From Pseudomonas sp. SORT22 (GTDB lineage: Bacteria > Pseudomonadota > Gammaproteobacteria > Pseudomonadales > Pseudomonadaceae), in assembly GCF_018417635.1 (NCBI RefSeq), contig NZ_CP071007.1, positions 4,278,501-4,342,500 on the forward strand: 64,000 nt of DNA, in the 5' to 3' direction. Below, piece by piece: positions 45,910 to 54,625 of this stretch. The notes under the pieces were generated by a model that did no database searches, was not told the origin of the DNA, and saw nothing but the letters and a program-made list of their open reading frames with translations. The stretch's first letter is position 1. Every line of letters begins with the position of its first letter. The position numbers were made by a program, and so were the translations under genes.

Positions 45910-47181
45910 ATGGGCACGCACGTCATCAAGATGCCGGATATCGGTGAAGGTATCGCACAAGTTGAACTGGTGGAATGGTTCGTCAAAGTTGGCGACACCG
46001 TCACAGAAGATCAGGTCGTGGCCGATGTCATGACCGACAAGGCCACCGTCGAAATCCCTTCGCCGGTCAGCGGCAAGGTCCTGGCCCTGGGCGGCCAGCC
46101 CGGTGAAGTCATGGCGGTCGGCAGTGAGCTGATCCGCATCGAAGTAGAAGGCGCCGGCAACGTAGGAGCGGGCTTGCCCCGCGAAGAGGCCCCCGCAGTC
46201 ACCGCCAAGGCCCCTGAACCCGAGCCGAAACCTGCTGCACCAGCACCCGTTGCTGCCCCCGCAGCCTCGGCCCACCAGCCCGCCGCCATCGTCCCGCGCC
46301 AAGCTCACGACCGCCCACTGGCCTCGCCTGCCGTGCGCAAGCGCGCGCTGGACGCTGGTATCGAGTTGCGCTACGTACACGGCAGCGGCCCGGCCGGGCG
46401 CATCCTGCACGACGACCTCGACGCCTTCCTGACGCAACCGGCCACCCGCACCCAGAGTGCCCCTGGCGGTTATGCCAAACGCAGCGACAGCGAGCAGATC
46501 CCGGTGATCGGCCTGCGCCGCAAGATCGCCCAACGCATGCAGGATGCCAAGCGCCGCGTCGCCCACTTCAGCTACGTCGAGGAAATCGACGTCACCGCCC
46601 TTGAAGAGCTGCGCCTGCACTTGAACAAGAAGTGGGGTGACAGCCGTGGCAAGCTGACCCTGCTGCCATTCCTGGTGCGCGCCATGGTCGTTGCCCTGCG
46701 CGAGTTCCCGCAGATCAACGCCACCTACGACGATGAAGGCCAGGTCATCACCCGCCACGGCGCAGTGCATGTCGGCATCGCCACCCAGGGCGACAACGGC
46801 CTGATGGTGCCGGTGCTGCGCCACGCCGAAGCCGGCAGCCTGTGGAGCAACGCCGGCGAGATCGTGCGCCTGGCCAATGCCGCCCGCGGCAACAAGGCCA
46901 GCCGTGAAGAACTGTCAGGCTCGACCATCACCCTGACCAGCCTAGGCGCCCTTGGCGGCATCGTCTCGACGCCGGTGGTCAACACCCCGGAAGTGGCGAT
47001 TGTCGGGGTCAACCGCATGGTTGAACGGCCGATGGTCATCAATGGCCAGATCGTCATTCGCAAGATGATGAACCTCTCCAGCTCGTTCGATCACCGGGTG
47101 GTCGACGGCATGGACGCGGCACTCTTCATCCAGGCCATCCGCGGCCTGCTCGAACAACCTGCCAGCCTGTTTGTGGAGTGA
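45910..47181 (+). CDS. bkdB: BkdB, dihydrolipoamide acyltransferase (E2)
   Basis: E2 forms the core of the complex and carries acyl groups on a lipoyl arm. The 423 residues contain the lipoyl domain (1-80) with lipoylated K44 ([12 protein letters not shown]), an Ala/Pro linker (about 82-130), a peripheral-subunit-binding domain (about 135-170; [18 protein letters not shown]) and the catalytic domain with [13 protein letters not shown] near the end. Bases 46161-46185, at the start of the linker, are a REP-like sequence read as protein ([10 protein letters not shown]). Confidence 0.97.
   Translation: MGTHVIKMPDIGEGIAQVELVEWFVKVGDTVTEDQVVADVMTDKATVEIPSPVSGKVLALGGQPGEVMAVGSELIRIEVEGAGNVGAGLPREEAPAVTAKAPEPEPKPAAPAPVAAPAASAHQPAAIVPRQAHDRPLASPAVRKRALDAGIELRYVHGSGPAGRILHDDLDAFLTQPATRTQSAPGGYAKRSDSEQIPVIGLRRKIAQRMQDAKRRVAHFSYVEEIDVTALEELRLHLNKKWGDSRGKLTLLPFLVRAMVVALREFPQINATYDDEGQVITRHGAVHVGIATQGDNGLMVPVLRHAEAGSLWSNAGEIVRLANAARGNKASREELSGSTITLTSLGALGGIVSTPVVNTPEVAIVGVNRMVERPMVINGQIVIRKMMNLSSSFDHRVVDGMDAALFIQAIRGLLEQPASLFVE
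46161..46185 (+). repeat. REP-like half element inside bkdB
   Basis: These 25 bases match one arm of the REP element at 366-422 in 21 positions, including GGAGCGGGCTTG and CCCGCG. They stay in frame with bkdB and fall in the flexible linker just after the lipoyl domain. Confidence 0.75.
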
Positions 47182-47183
47182 CC

Positions 47184-48569
47184 ATGCAACAGACGCTCAA
47201 CACTACCCTGCTGATCATCGGCGGCGGCCCCGGCGGCTACGTCGCCGCCATTCGCGCCGGCCAGCTGGGCATTCCCACGGTACTGGTCGAAGGCCAGGCC
47301 CTGGGTGGCACCTGCCTGAACATCGGCTGCATTCCGTCCAAGGCGCTGATTCACGTCGCCGAGCAGTTCCACCAGACCCAGCAGCACAGCCAGCAGTCGA
47401 ACCTGGGCATCAAGGTCTCGCCACCGAGCCTGGACATCACCCAGAGCGTGGCCTGGAAAGACGGTATCGTCGATCGCCTGACCAGCGGCGTCGCCGCCCT
47501 GCTGAAAAAGCACGGGGTCAAGGTGATCCATGGCTGGGCAAAAATTCTCGACGGCAAGCACGTCGAGGTCGACGGCCAGCGCATCCAGTGCGAACACCTG
47601 TTGCTGGCCACCGGTTCCAGCAGCGTTGAACTGCCGATGCTGCCATTGGGCGGCCCGATCATCTCCTCCACTGAAGCTCTGGCCCCGAAAACCCTGCCCA
47701 AGCACCTGACCGTGGTCGGCGGTGGTTACATCGGCCTGGAGCTGGGCATCGCCTACCGCAAGCTCGGCGTCGAGGTCAGCGTGGTCGAAGCCCGCGAGCG
47801 CATCCTGCCGACCTACGACAGCGAACTGACCGCGCCGGTGGCCGAGTCGATCAAGAAGCTGGGGATCAAGCTCTACCTCAAGCACAGCGTCGAAGGCTTC
47901 GATGCCGGCCACCAGGCCTTGCAGGTGCGCACGCCCGAAGGCGAACTGCTGCAACTGAGCACCGACCAGGTGCTGGTCGCGGTCGGCCGCAAGCCACGTA
48001 CCCAGGGCTTCAACCTGGAAAGCCTGGCGCTGAAGATGAACGGCTCGGCGGTGGCCATCGACGAGCAATGCCAGACCAGCATGCTCAACGTCTGGGCCAT
48101 CGGCGATATCAGCGGTGAACCGATGCTCGCCCACCGGGCCATGGCCCAGGGTGAGATGGTTGCCGAACTCATTGCCGGCAAATCGCGGCGCTTCGAGCCG
48201 GCCGCGATTGCCGCGGTGTGCTTCACCGACCCGGAACTGGTGGTCGTCGGCAAGACCCCGGAACAGGTCAAGCAGGAGGGCCTGGACTGCATCGTCACGC
48301 AGTTCCCGTTCGCCGCCAACGGCCGGGCCATGACCCTGGAATCGAAAAGCGGCTTCGTGCGCGTGGTCGCCCGTCGTGACAACCACCTGATCCTTGGCTG
48401 GCAAGCGGTTGGCGTGGGCGTCTCGGAACTGTCCACAGCCTTTGCCCAGTCACTGGAGATGGGCGCTTGCCTGGAAGATGTGGCCGGTACCATCCACGCT
48501 CACCCGACCCTGGGTGAGGCGGTGCAGGAAGCGGCGCTACGCGCCCTGGGTCACGCCCTGCATCTGTAG
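47184..48569 (+). CDS. lpdV: LpdV, dihydrolipoamide dehydrogenase (E3) of the Bkd complex
   Basis: LpdV reoxidises the lipoyl groups of BkdB using FAD and NAD+. The start [20 protein letters not shown] (461 residues) fits the known LpdV N-terminus; a GTG two codons earlier is possible. Visible: FAD-binding GGGPGGY (13-19), redox-active C44/C49 ([13 protein letters not shown]), NAD-binding [10 protein letters not shown] and the C-terminal catalytic [13 protein letters not shown]. It is the last gene of the operon and is followed by a strong terminator. Confidence 0.97.
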   Translation: MQQTLNTTLLIIGGGPGGYVAAIRAGQLGIPTVLVEGQALGGTCLNIGCIPSKALIHVAEQFHQTQQHSQQSNLGIKVSPPSLDITQSVAWKDGIVDRLTSGVAALLKKHGVKVIHGWAKILDGKHVEVDGQRIQCEHLLLATGSSSVELPMLPLGGPIISSTEALAPKTLPKHLTVVGGGYIGLELGIAYRKLGVEVSVVEARERILPTYDSELTAPVAESIKKLGIKLYLKHSVEGFDAGHQALQVRTPEGELLQLSTDQVLVAVGRKPRTQGFNLESLALKMNGSAVAIDEQCQTSMLNVWAIGDISGEPMLAHRAMAQGEMVAELIAGKSRRFEPAAIAAVCFTDPELVVVGKTPEQVKQEGLDCIVTQFPFAANGRAMTLESKSGFVRVVARRDNHLILGWQAVGVGVSELSTAFAQSLEMGACLEDVAGTIHAHPTLGEAVQEAALRALGHALHL

Positions 48570-48594
48570 ACACTGAAGCGGCTGAGGCCGATTT

Positions 48595-48625
48595 GACCCG
48601 CTGCCCCGTGCAGCGGGTCCTTTTT
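48595..48625 (+). terminator. Terminator of the bkd operon
   Basis: A perfect 10-base stem GACCCGCTGC/GCAGCGGGTC is followed by CTTTTTC. It lies between the convergent lpdV and GGDEF genes and reaches the last codons of the latter. Confidence 0.9.
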
Positions 48626-49638
48626 CATTCACCGATCTCATCCTTGCCGGCCGCCTTGGCCCGGTACAGCGCCTGGTCCGCGCGGCCCAGCAATTGCGCT
48701 TGCCCTTCACCCTCCAGCCATTCGACCACGCCATAACTCATGGTCAGCAATCGCTCGCCCACCGGCGGCGCCTGCTCCAGCGCCTGGCGAATCTGCCGCG
48801 CCAGTTGCAATGCCTCTTCGCGCTGGGTGCCCGGCAGCACTGCCACGAACTCATCACCGCCCCAGCGTGCCAGCAAGTCACCGGCACGCAGGCAAACCTT
48901 GATCCGCTCAACCGATGCGATCAGCGCCTGGTCACCCTGGGCATGGCCATACTGATCGTTGATCGGCTTGAAGTCGTCGATATCCATGACAATCAGCGCC
49001 AGCGGCTGGCGAAACCGCCGTGCCCGCTCGCACTCTTGCTGCAGGACCTTTTCCAGGCGGTAACGGTTGGCCACCAGGGTCAGCGCATCGCGTTCGGCCA
49101 GGTCGCGGTTCTCGTCGAGCTGGCGCTGCAGTTGCTGGTTGACCCACGACAGCTCGCGGGTGCGCTCGGCGATCTGCGCTTCCAGCGACAGGTTTTCCAG
49201 CTGCAGTTGCTCGACCAGGCGCTTGCCATCGTCGATATTGCGATGAGCGCCGAGCATCCGCGCCACCGAACCATCCGGGTTGCGCTCAATGATGTGACCG
49301 CTGTCCTCGATCCACAGGAAGTTGCCGTCCTGGCAACGGCAACGGTACTCGATGCGGTACTGGTCGGAGCGGTCGCTGATGTAGTCCTCGAAATGGCTCA
49401 TCACCCGCGGGTAGTCCTCGGGGTGGATCACGCCTTCCCAGGTCAGTACGGTGTTGTCCAGCGAGTGGCTGGGGTAGCCGAGCATCCGGTACCATCCGGG
49501 GTTGCGGTAGACGTAGCCGGTATTGGCATTCCAGTCCCAGATACCGTCGCTGATCAGGTCCAGCAGGGTGTGCAACTGTTCTTCCCTGAAGTCGCCCAGC
49601 GGGGCCTTCAATGGTGGTGTGTCTGACGTTTGAGTCAT
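48625..49638 (-). CDS. PAS-GGDEF diguanylate cyclase
   Basis: This protein should make c-di-GMP from two GTP. The start MTQTSDTPPLKAPLGDFREE gives 337 residues (GGGAGA site). It has a PAS domain with PAC (about 20-135; DGIWDWNANTGYVYRNPGWYRMLGYP), a coiled-coil signalling helix (about 140-175) and a GGDEF domain (about 180-335) with an intact GGDEF active site (LARWGGDEFVAVLPG). There is no membrane helix. It lies beside lpdV, as in P. putida-like genomes. Whether it feeds FleQ, YcgR or AmrZ pathways is not shown by the sequence. Confidence 0.9.
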   Translation of the reverse strand: MTQTSDTPPLKAPLGDFREEQLHTLLDLISDGIWDWNANTGYVYRNPGWYRMLGYPSHSLDNTVLTWEGVIHPEDYPRVMSHFEDYISDRSDQYRIEYRCRCQDGNFLWIEDSGHIIERNPDGSVARMLGAHRNIDDGKRLVEQLQLENLSLEAQIAERTRELSWVNQQLQRQLDENRDLAERDALTLVANRYRLEKVLQQECERARRFRQPLALIVMDIDDFKPINDQYGHAQGDQALIASVERIKVCLRAGDLLARWGGDEFVAVLPGTQREEALQLARQIRQALEQAPPVGERLLTMSYGVVEWLEGEGQAQLLGRADQALYRAKAAGKDEIGE

Positions 49639-49704
49639 GGACGATCTCCCTTGTCCAGGCAACTACGCCCCAGCCGGATGTTGGTGCTGCCGGTTTGAAA
49701 TGAC

Positions 49705-49720
49705 TTGCCGCTGACGGCAA
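49705..49720. repeat. TTGCCGC-type palindrome, copy 3
   Basis: TTGCCGCTGACGGCAA is two bases different from the perfect palindrome at 31995. It lies in the gap upstream of the GGDEF gene and before the gene at 49876. Confidence 0.7.
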
Positions 49721-49875
49721 GGGTTTACCTCTTCGGGGCAAAGCATGCGCCGATTCACCAGCCGCCGTACAGCGCCACCCCCTGAATATACTAGCGCGTA
49801 AGCCTGTCAGCAGAGCTGGCACAAGACTTGCCATCGATCGAAGGTCAACTTGCATCCATCAAGGAGAGTGATCAG

Positions 49876-50469
49876 GTGAGTAGCATCAATGCCCTCGGCG
49901 TCCACACGCCAGTCATCAACCCGACCCGTGGCGTGGCCGAAGCCGCCGCCGAACAGGCCCAGTTCCGCCCGCCGGTGCCAACCAGCAGTGCCAACCGCCA
50001 GCAGCAAAGCCAGGCCAACACCTCCCAGCAAAGTGCCGAAGACGCCCGCGAGGAAGCCTTCGCCAAGCTCAAGGTGCAACTGCAGAACCCCGACGTGGAC
50101 ATGCGCGAGCAAGCCACAATCAGCGCCAGCGAAACCGGCAAGAGCGCTGCCCAGCAATTTCGCGAGTACATGGCCCTGAGCCCGGCAGAGAAGATCAAGC
50201 TCAAGCTGCTCAATGAGCTGGGCATCAGCCAGGAAGAGTTCGAAGCCCTGCCGCCGGCGGAAAAGGACAAGATCGAGCGCAAGATTGCCGAGCAGATGAA
50301 AAAGCAGACCGAGCTTGAGTCGCTGGCCAGCCTGAACTCCGAACTGCAAGGCCCGGCGATGTCAGCCAAGCTGGTGGCCAACCTGACCGCCACCCAGGGC
50401 GGCAGCGATGACGCAAAGGATCAGGACCTGGCGTCAGCCTCGGCCCTGACCCAATCGGCGAAGGCCTGA
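49876..50469 (+). CDS. Conserved protein of unknown function, helical
   Basis: I take the GTG at 49876 as start (MSSINALGVHTPVINPTRGV, 197 residues), nine bases after AAGGAG; a frame reaching 48 bases further upstream lacks a ribosome site. The first ~70 residues are low-complexity, rich in Gln, Ser and Ala. Residues ~70-170 are charged and helical (SPAEKIKLKLLNELGISQEEFEALPPAEKDKIERKIAEQMKKQ). There is no signal peptide, membrane helix or Cys. I do not recognise a family. The 3' end overlaps the convergent LysR gene by 49 bases. Confidence 0.7.
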   Translation: MSSINALGVHTPVINPTRGVAEAAAEQAQFRPPVPTSSANRQQQSQANTSQQSAEDAREEAFAKLKVQLQNPDVDMREQATISASETGKSAAQQFREYMALSPAEKIKLKLLNELGISQEEFEALPPAEKDKIERKIAEQMKKQTELESLASLNSELQGPAMSAKLVANLTATQGGSDDAKDQDLASASALTQSAKA

Positions 50470-51311
50470 ACCTCGGGGCGCCGCAAGGCGTCCTGACGGC
50501 ACACCAGGTAGTAGGCAAAACGCGCTGGCCAGGGTTTGTCGAGGGCCAGCTGCAGCTTGCCGCTGGCCAGGTCTTCAGCCGCGTGGGTGTCCTGCACCAG
50601 GGCGATGCCCTGGCCTGCAGCCGCGGCACGCAGTAACAGCAGGTCATCCTCGAAACTCGCACCGCGTGCTGCCCGCGGGTCCTCGGCAACGCCATGGGCC
50701 TGCAGCCAGAGCATCCAGTCGGCGCGATCGGCATCGTGCAACAACGGGTACTTCAGGCAATCGGCGGGCCGTTTTACGGCCGGCCCTTGGGCCAGCAACT
50801 GCGGGCTGGCCACCGGCAGCAAAACCGGCGCCATCAGGCGCACGGACTCCAGCCCCGGATACTGCCCCAGGCCATGGCGCAGGGCGACGTCAATGCGCTC
50901 GCGGTGAAAATCCACCAGCTTGGCCGAGGCCTCGACGCGCACTTCGATCTGCGGGTGCAAGGCGTTGAAGCGCCCTAAACGCGGCACCAGCCAGGAGGCG
51001 GCAAACGACGGTACGGTGCTGATGGTCAGAGCCTTGCCTGGCGCCAGTTGCTCCAGCAACGCCAGCGACGCCTCGATCTGATCGAATCCCCTGAGCAGCC
51101 CCGGGTACACCCGCGCACCGGCTTCGCTAAGGTGCACGCCATGGCGACCGCGCACGAACAGCACCACACCCATGCGCTCCTCGAGCAGGCGCACCTGCTG
51201 GCTGACCGCCCCAGGCGTAACCCCCATGTGCGCCGCGGCGGCCTTGAGGCTGCCCAGCCGGGCCGCTTCAGTGAAGGCCCGCAATGCCAACAACGGTAGA
51301 ACTGCGCCCAT
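50421..51311 (-). CDS. LysR-family transcriptional regulator (GcvA-like)
   Basis: This is a LysR-type regulator of 296 residues with the start at MGAVLPLLALRAFTEAARLG, 8 bases after GGAGAGG; an ATG five codons upstream lacks a good ribosome site. The winged helix-turn-helix (about 1-60; GSLKAAAAHMGVTPGAVSQQVRLLEERMG) is followed by a periplasmic-binding-like effector domain (about 85-290). It is divergent from the GST gene, so the GST and the oxidoreductase behind it are the likely targets. Confidence 0.9.
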   Translation of the reverse strand: MGAVLPLLALRAFTEAARLGSLKAAAAHMGVTPGAVSQQVRLLEERMGVVLFVRGRHGVHLSEAGARVYPGLLRGFDQIEASLALLEQLAPGKALTISTVPSFAASWLVPRLGRFNALHPQIEVRVEASAKLVDFHRERIDVALRHGLGQYPGLESVRLMAPVLLPVASPQLLAQGPAVKRPADCLKYPLLHDADRADWMLWLQAHGVAEDPRAARGASFEDDLLLLRAAAAGQGIALVQDTHAAEDLASGKLQLALDKPWPARFAYYLVCRQDALRRPEVQAFADWVRAEADARS

Positions 51312-51428
51312 TTTCACCCTCTCCATGGTTTAGAAAAACTATCGTCAAAGCGCAGGATTGATCGTTTTTCAAGCAGCCCCGGCGCGCCTAGCATAGCCCG
51401 TCTCTGATCACTCCTGAAGAGAAAGCCC

Positions 51429-52055
51429 ATGCCGCTAATTCTGTATAGCGATAGCTCACCTAATGGCTTCAAGATCACCATCGCCCTCGAAGAGCTGGGG
51501 CTGCCCTACACCCTCAAGCATGTACAGATCGACCATGGCGAGCATCGCCTGCCTGAGTTTCTCGCACTCAACCCTCATGGCCGCATTCCGGTGCTGGTTG
51601 ATCCCGAGCGCGATATCACTCTGTTTGAGTCAGCGTCGATCCTTTTGTACCTGGCCGACAAGAGCGCACGCCTGCTGCCCGATTCCCCCCGTGAACGCTG
51701 GGCGGCCATCACCTGGTTGCAGTTTCACGCGGCGAGCATGGGGCCGATTTTGGGCCAGCGCGTGCATTTCGAACGGTTCGCCGAACAGCCCTGCCCCGAA
51801 GCCATCGCCCGCTACCGGCGCCTGAGCGAAGAGGTGTTCAGCACCCTCGACCAGCGCCTGACCGGCCGGCCCTGGCTGGCGGGCAGCAGTTACTCGATCG
51901 CCGACATTGCCACCTTCGGCTGGACCCATATCGCCCGGATCATCGACTTTGATTTCAGCCACTACCGACACCTGAGCGCCTGGCATGAACGCGTCAGTCA
52001 ACGCCCTGCCGTGCAGCGCGGCATCCGCCTGCCCGCCCCCGCAACCGGCCCCTGA
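51429..52055 (+). CDS. Glutathione S-transferase family protein
   Basis: A 208-residue GST of the bacterial/theta-like type. The N-terminal thioredoxin fold begins MPLILYSDSSPNGFKITIAL with the likely glutathione-activating Ser in SPNG, and includes NPHGRIPVLVD and ESASILLYLAD (the gamma-glutamyl contact). The all-helical C-terminal domain ends near residue 200 (SIADIATFGWTHIA). It begins 118 bases from the LysR start and is followed 21 bases later by the luciferase-like gene, which suggests a two-gene operon. The substrate is unknown. Confidence 0.9.
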   Translation: MPLILYSDSSPNGFKITIALEELGLPYTLKHVQIDHGEHRLPEFLALNPHGRIPVLVDPERDITLFESASILLYLADKSARLLPDSPRERWAAITWLQFHAASMGPILGQRVHFERFAEQPCPEAIARYRRLSEEVFSTLDQRLTGRPWLAGSSYSIADIATFGWTHIARIIDFDFSHYRHLSAWHERVSQRPAVQRGIRLPAPATGP

Positions 52056-52076
52056 AGGACTAAAAGGAATTAATCG

Positions 52077-53099
52077 ATGAACCCAACCCTGAACGGCGCC
52101 AGCGCCCACGCCTTCGCCCACCACCCTGGCTATCGACGCATGTTCGCCGCCGACCGCCTGACCCTGGGGATCTTCCTGCCGCTGCGTTTCTATCGCGGCG
52201 ACATGGCCGTGCTCACTGGCCAGGCCGCGCTGGTCAGCGACATCGACCGCCTGGGCTTCGCCGGCGTCTGGGTGCGCGATGTGCCACTGTACGATCGGCA
52301 CTTCGGCGATGCCGGCCAGCTGTTCGACCCCTTTGCCTACTTGAGCTACCTGGCCGCGCACACCCGGCGCATCGCCCTGGCCACGGGCAGCGCGATCTTC
52401 GCCTTGCGCCACCCGATCGACCTGGCCAAGGCCGCCTGCACCATCGACCAGCTGTCAGGCGGGCGCCTGGTGATGGGCATCGCTTCCGGGGATCGGCCGG
52501 TGGAGTTTCCCGCCTACGGTCTGGATCATGCCGAGCGCGGCGAACGCTTTGCCGAGGCGGTGAACTATTTCCGCCAACTGCTGCACAAGGGCGACCACCC
52601 GATTGAATCAACCCTCGGCCAAATGAGCGGCGCGCAACTGCTGCCCAAGCCCGTTGGCAGCGCCATCCCGCTGCTGGTCACCGGCAGCTCGCGCCAATCC
52701 ATGCAGTGGCTGGGCGAACAGGCCGATGGCTGGCTGACCTTTCCTGATGCGACTGAAAACATCCTTGGCCCCCGGCGCCTGGCCGAGAAAATCCGCGCCT
52801 GGCGCGAAAGCATTCCCGGCGGCGGCTTTCGCCCGCACGTGACCAACGAGTGGATCGATCTGGACGCCAACCCCGATTTTCCGCGCACGGCGATGCAGGG
52901 CGGCTACGTGCTGAGGACCGGGCGCAAGGGGCTGATTGATCTGCTCGGGGAATGGCAGGATGCGGGGGTCAATCATGCGGCACTGGGCATTCAGTTTTGC
53001 CAGCGCCCGGCGGCGGAGGTGATTCAGGAGCTGGCAGAAGAAGTGCTGCCGTCATTTGCATCCCATGAAGGACCGTTGCCGTTGCGCCAGGATTGGTAG
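52077..53099 (+). CDS. Luciferase-like flavin oxidoreductase
   Basis: This 340-residue protein has the LLM (bacterial luciferase-like) TIM-barrel pattern: LGIFLPLRFYRGD, GFAGVWVRDVPLYDRHFGDAGQLFDPF, IALATGSAIFALRHPIDLAKAACTIDQLSGGRLVMGIASGDRP and LLVTGSSRQSMQWLGEQADGWLTF. It resembles the group annotated as luciferase-type oxidoreductase, BA3436 family. It should use reduced flavin or F420-like cofactors to oxidise an organic substrate that is not known. It forms a pair with the GST gene. Confidence 0.85.
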   Translation: MNPTLNGASAHAFAHHPGYRRMFAADRLTLGIFLPLRFYRGDMAVLTGQAALVSDIDRLGFAGVWVRDVPLYDRHFGDAGQLFDPFAYLSYLAAHTRRIALATGSAIFALRHPIDLAKAACTIDQLSGGRLVMGIASGDRPVEFPAYGLDHAERGERFAEAVNYFRQLLHKGDHPIESTLGQMSGAQLLPKPVGSAIPLLVTGSSRQSMQWLGEQADGWLTFPDATENILGPRRLAEKIRAWRESIPGGGFRPHVTNEWIDLDANPDFPRTAMQGGYVLRTGRKGLIDLLGEWQDAGVNHAALGIQFCQRPAAEVIQELAEEVLPSFASHEGPLPLRQDW

Positions 53100-53104
53100 A
53101 TCCC

Positions 53105-53128
53105 AGGCCGCAGCTGTTGCTGCGGCCT
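53105..53128. terminator. Hairpin between convergent oxidoreductase and cytochrome genes
   Basis: A perfect 10-base stem AGGCCGCAGC/GCTGCGGCCT with a TGTT loop lies in the 40-base gap between two convergent genes. It has no T-tract, so any termination would be factor-aided. Confidence 0.65.
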
Positions 53129-53139
53129 GACACCAGGCA

Positions 53140-53517
53140 TCATCGAGTGTTGCCAATCACCGCACTCATGTATTGATTCAAATCGCGAAAATCCTGAACT
53201 CGCCAAGCGTACGGCGCCACCTTCACACCATTTTCTCGTAATGTCCTGGGGATCAAGTCGCCGTTGGGGCGAAGTATTACCGATGAGACGATAACGCTCG
53301 GGTAGTCTTTCAAGCGTTTCTTGAATGCCGAGGTGGTCAGATCAGGGGTGGGCGGGTTGCTTTTGTTCGCCAAGGGCCCGGTCCCCTTGATGTCTGCCCC
53401 ATGGCACATGGCGCATCGTTGCAAAAAGAGCTGTTTGCCATTGGCATTATCCGCCAAGGACGTGGATGCCTGAATCAACGATAGAATCCCGAGCGCAGCG
53501 ATGATTAGTCTTTTCAT
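53140..53517 (-). CDS. Small secreted c-type cytochrome
   Basis: A single-heme cytochrome c of 125 residues. The signal peptide is MKRLIIAALGILSLIQASTS (cleavage near residue 22). The heme motif is C35-A-M-C38-H39. The family's second ligand is probably a Met in the C-terminal half (NQYMSAVIG). It should carry electrons in the periplasm. The sequence just upstream of its ATG is a phage-gene relic with no good ribosome site, so the native 5' region may have been lost. Confidence 0.85.
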   Translation of the reverse strand: MKRLIIAALGILSLIQASTSLADNANGKQLFLQRCAMCHGADIKGTGPLANKSNPPTPDLTTSAFKKRLKDYPSVIVSSVILRPNGDLIPRTLRENGVKVAPYAWRVQDFRDLNQYMSAVIGNTR

Positions 53518-53519
53518 TT

Positions 53520-53774
53520 TCAGGGGCTTTCATCCGCACTTGGGAGCCAGTGAGCCGGGAGTGGGCCGATATCGAGAGCATCAGCGGCAGCGAGTTCATG
53601 GCCACTCAGGCGCCCCAGTCACAGACCGTCTTCCGCATTCGCATCCGGTACCGAGACGACCTGGTGTCGAGCTGGCGCATATGGGAAGGGGCGAAAGTGT
53701 ACGAGATCACCGCCGTGCTGCCGGATGCTCGCCGCCGGCGGATCGAGCTGATGTGCAAGACCGGGAAGGCGTGA
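53520..53774 (+). pseudogene. Truncated phage head-tail adaptor protein
   Basis: The frame reads SGAFIRTWEPVSREWADIES and ends EITAVLPDARRRRIELMCKTG, the pattern of the SPP1 gp16-type head-tail joining family (GxWxPVSxxWAxIE; YEIxxVxPDxRRRxIELxC). Family members are about 105-115 residues; about 85 remain and the N-terminus is missing. A GTG at 53550 could start a 74-residue product. No other phage structural gene surrounds it, so it is a relic. Confidence 0.7.
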
Positions 53775-53810
53775 GACAGACCAAATCGCCCGACTCGGAC
53801 TTGATGACCC

Positions 53811-53855
53811 GTTTGGAGTGTCCTCAGATTTGAGGACACCCTCTCCACTCCAAAC
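53811..53855. repeat. Nested inverted repeat
   Basis: The outer arms GTTTGGAGTG (53811-53820) and CACTCCAAAC (53846-53855) are perfect. Inside them GTGTCCTCA (53818-53826) and TGAGGACAC (53831-53839) form a second perfect stem with a GATT loop, overlapping the outer left arm by three bases. It lies between the phage relic and the orphan gene at 53873. Confidence 0.8.
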
Positions 53856-53872
53856 TAATGATTGTTAGCAGG

Positions 53873-54493
53873 TCAATGCTCATCTTGACTGGCTGTAGTG
53901 CTATGCACATCGATTTGGAGATGACGCCGCCCTTCAGCAAGCAGAGCAAGATCTTTTTCCAGCTTTTCTAGATGGCGCGACATTTTTACGACAGGGTCTT
54001 CGCCTATACGGACAATGCCTTCAAAATCCGCAAAATTCAGCGTATAGCTATTAGTTTGGCGCTCTGGCGCAGCAGAGTTTTTCAGCCAAGAGATCTCAAC
54101 AAAGAAGGACTTGTTCTCCAATGATTTGTAGTCAGCGACATAGCTGCTTAAGCCTTGCCCTGGCTTCAACACGCTCACATTTTGGAACGGGATCGTTCTG
54201 TCGGCATCTCTCGCCTCTCCATTTGGCAAGGGAGGCGAAAAGGATACCTTTATATCGTATGCAGGGGCGTTACCAGTGTTATCCACACTGAGGTCAAAAT
54301 GACGTGTCGACCACCGGTTCGAGTTAAGCGTTGCGACAACATGAGGCTGATTAGACGCCTCTGCCATCCTGGTAGTTTCACGCGCAAGCGTTCGCGTAAC
54401 TCGCCACAAGAAAAAGGTTGCAACCGCAGTTACCAAAGTGCCTAGAAGCCCCCCAAACCCTACGATCTGAGGCTGCCAAAACGCCCAATCCAT
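53873..54493 (-). CDS. Membrane-anchored protein of unknown function (accessory)
   Basis: The start MDWAFWQPQIVGFGGLLGTL (AAGGAG site) gives 206 residues; a longer frame 33 codons upstream is not supported. One N-terminal membrane helix (about 9-32) is followed by a basic, helical stalk (LWRVTRTLARETTRMAEASN), a beta-rich domain (HFDLSVDNTGNAPAYDIKVSFSPP) and a C-terminal coiled coil (MSRHLEKLEKDLALLAEGRR). Codon use is clearly less GC-rich than in the neighbours. It lies between a phage relic and tRNA-Arg, so it is probably acquired. I recognise no family. Confidence 0.65.
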   Translation of the reverse strand: MDWAFWQPQIVGFGGLLGTLVTAVATFFLWRVTRTLARETTRMAEASNQPHVVATLNSNRWSTRHFDLSVDNTGNAPAYDIKVSFSPPLPNGEARDADRTIPFQNVSVLKPGQGLSSYVADYKSLENKSFFVEISWLKNSAAPERQTNSYTLNFADFEGIVRIGEDPVVKMSRHLEKLEKDLALLAEGRRHLQIDVHSTTASQDEH

Positions 54494-54557
54494 TTGAAGC
54501 TCCTTGAGAAAAAGCCTATTACTCCCGCCGCAGTTAACAGAAATTCGGCGTTTCAGG

Positions 54558-54578
54558 TGCTGGTACTTTGCTGGTACT
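54558..54578. repeat. Tandem TGCTGGTACT repeat next to tRNA-Arg
   Basis: TGCTGGTACT occurs at 54558-54567 and 54569-54578, 11 bases apart. It lies 48 bases from the 3' end of the tRNA gene. Such short repeats near a tRNA 3' end can be integrase arm sites, but no integrase is present. Confidence 0.5.
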
Positions 54579-54625
54579 GCTAGGGGCGTCAACCCAGGCG
54601 AAGAAGGATATGCCCAGTAAAATAT

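Noticed and set aside
53834..53840. Possible copy of the tRNA-Arg 3' end (GGACACC) as a second attachment site
   Set aside because: The match is seven bases and falls inside a stem-loop. No longer direct repeat of the tRNA 3' end was found in the window.
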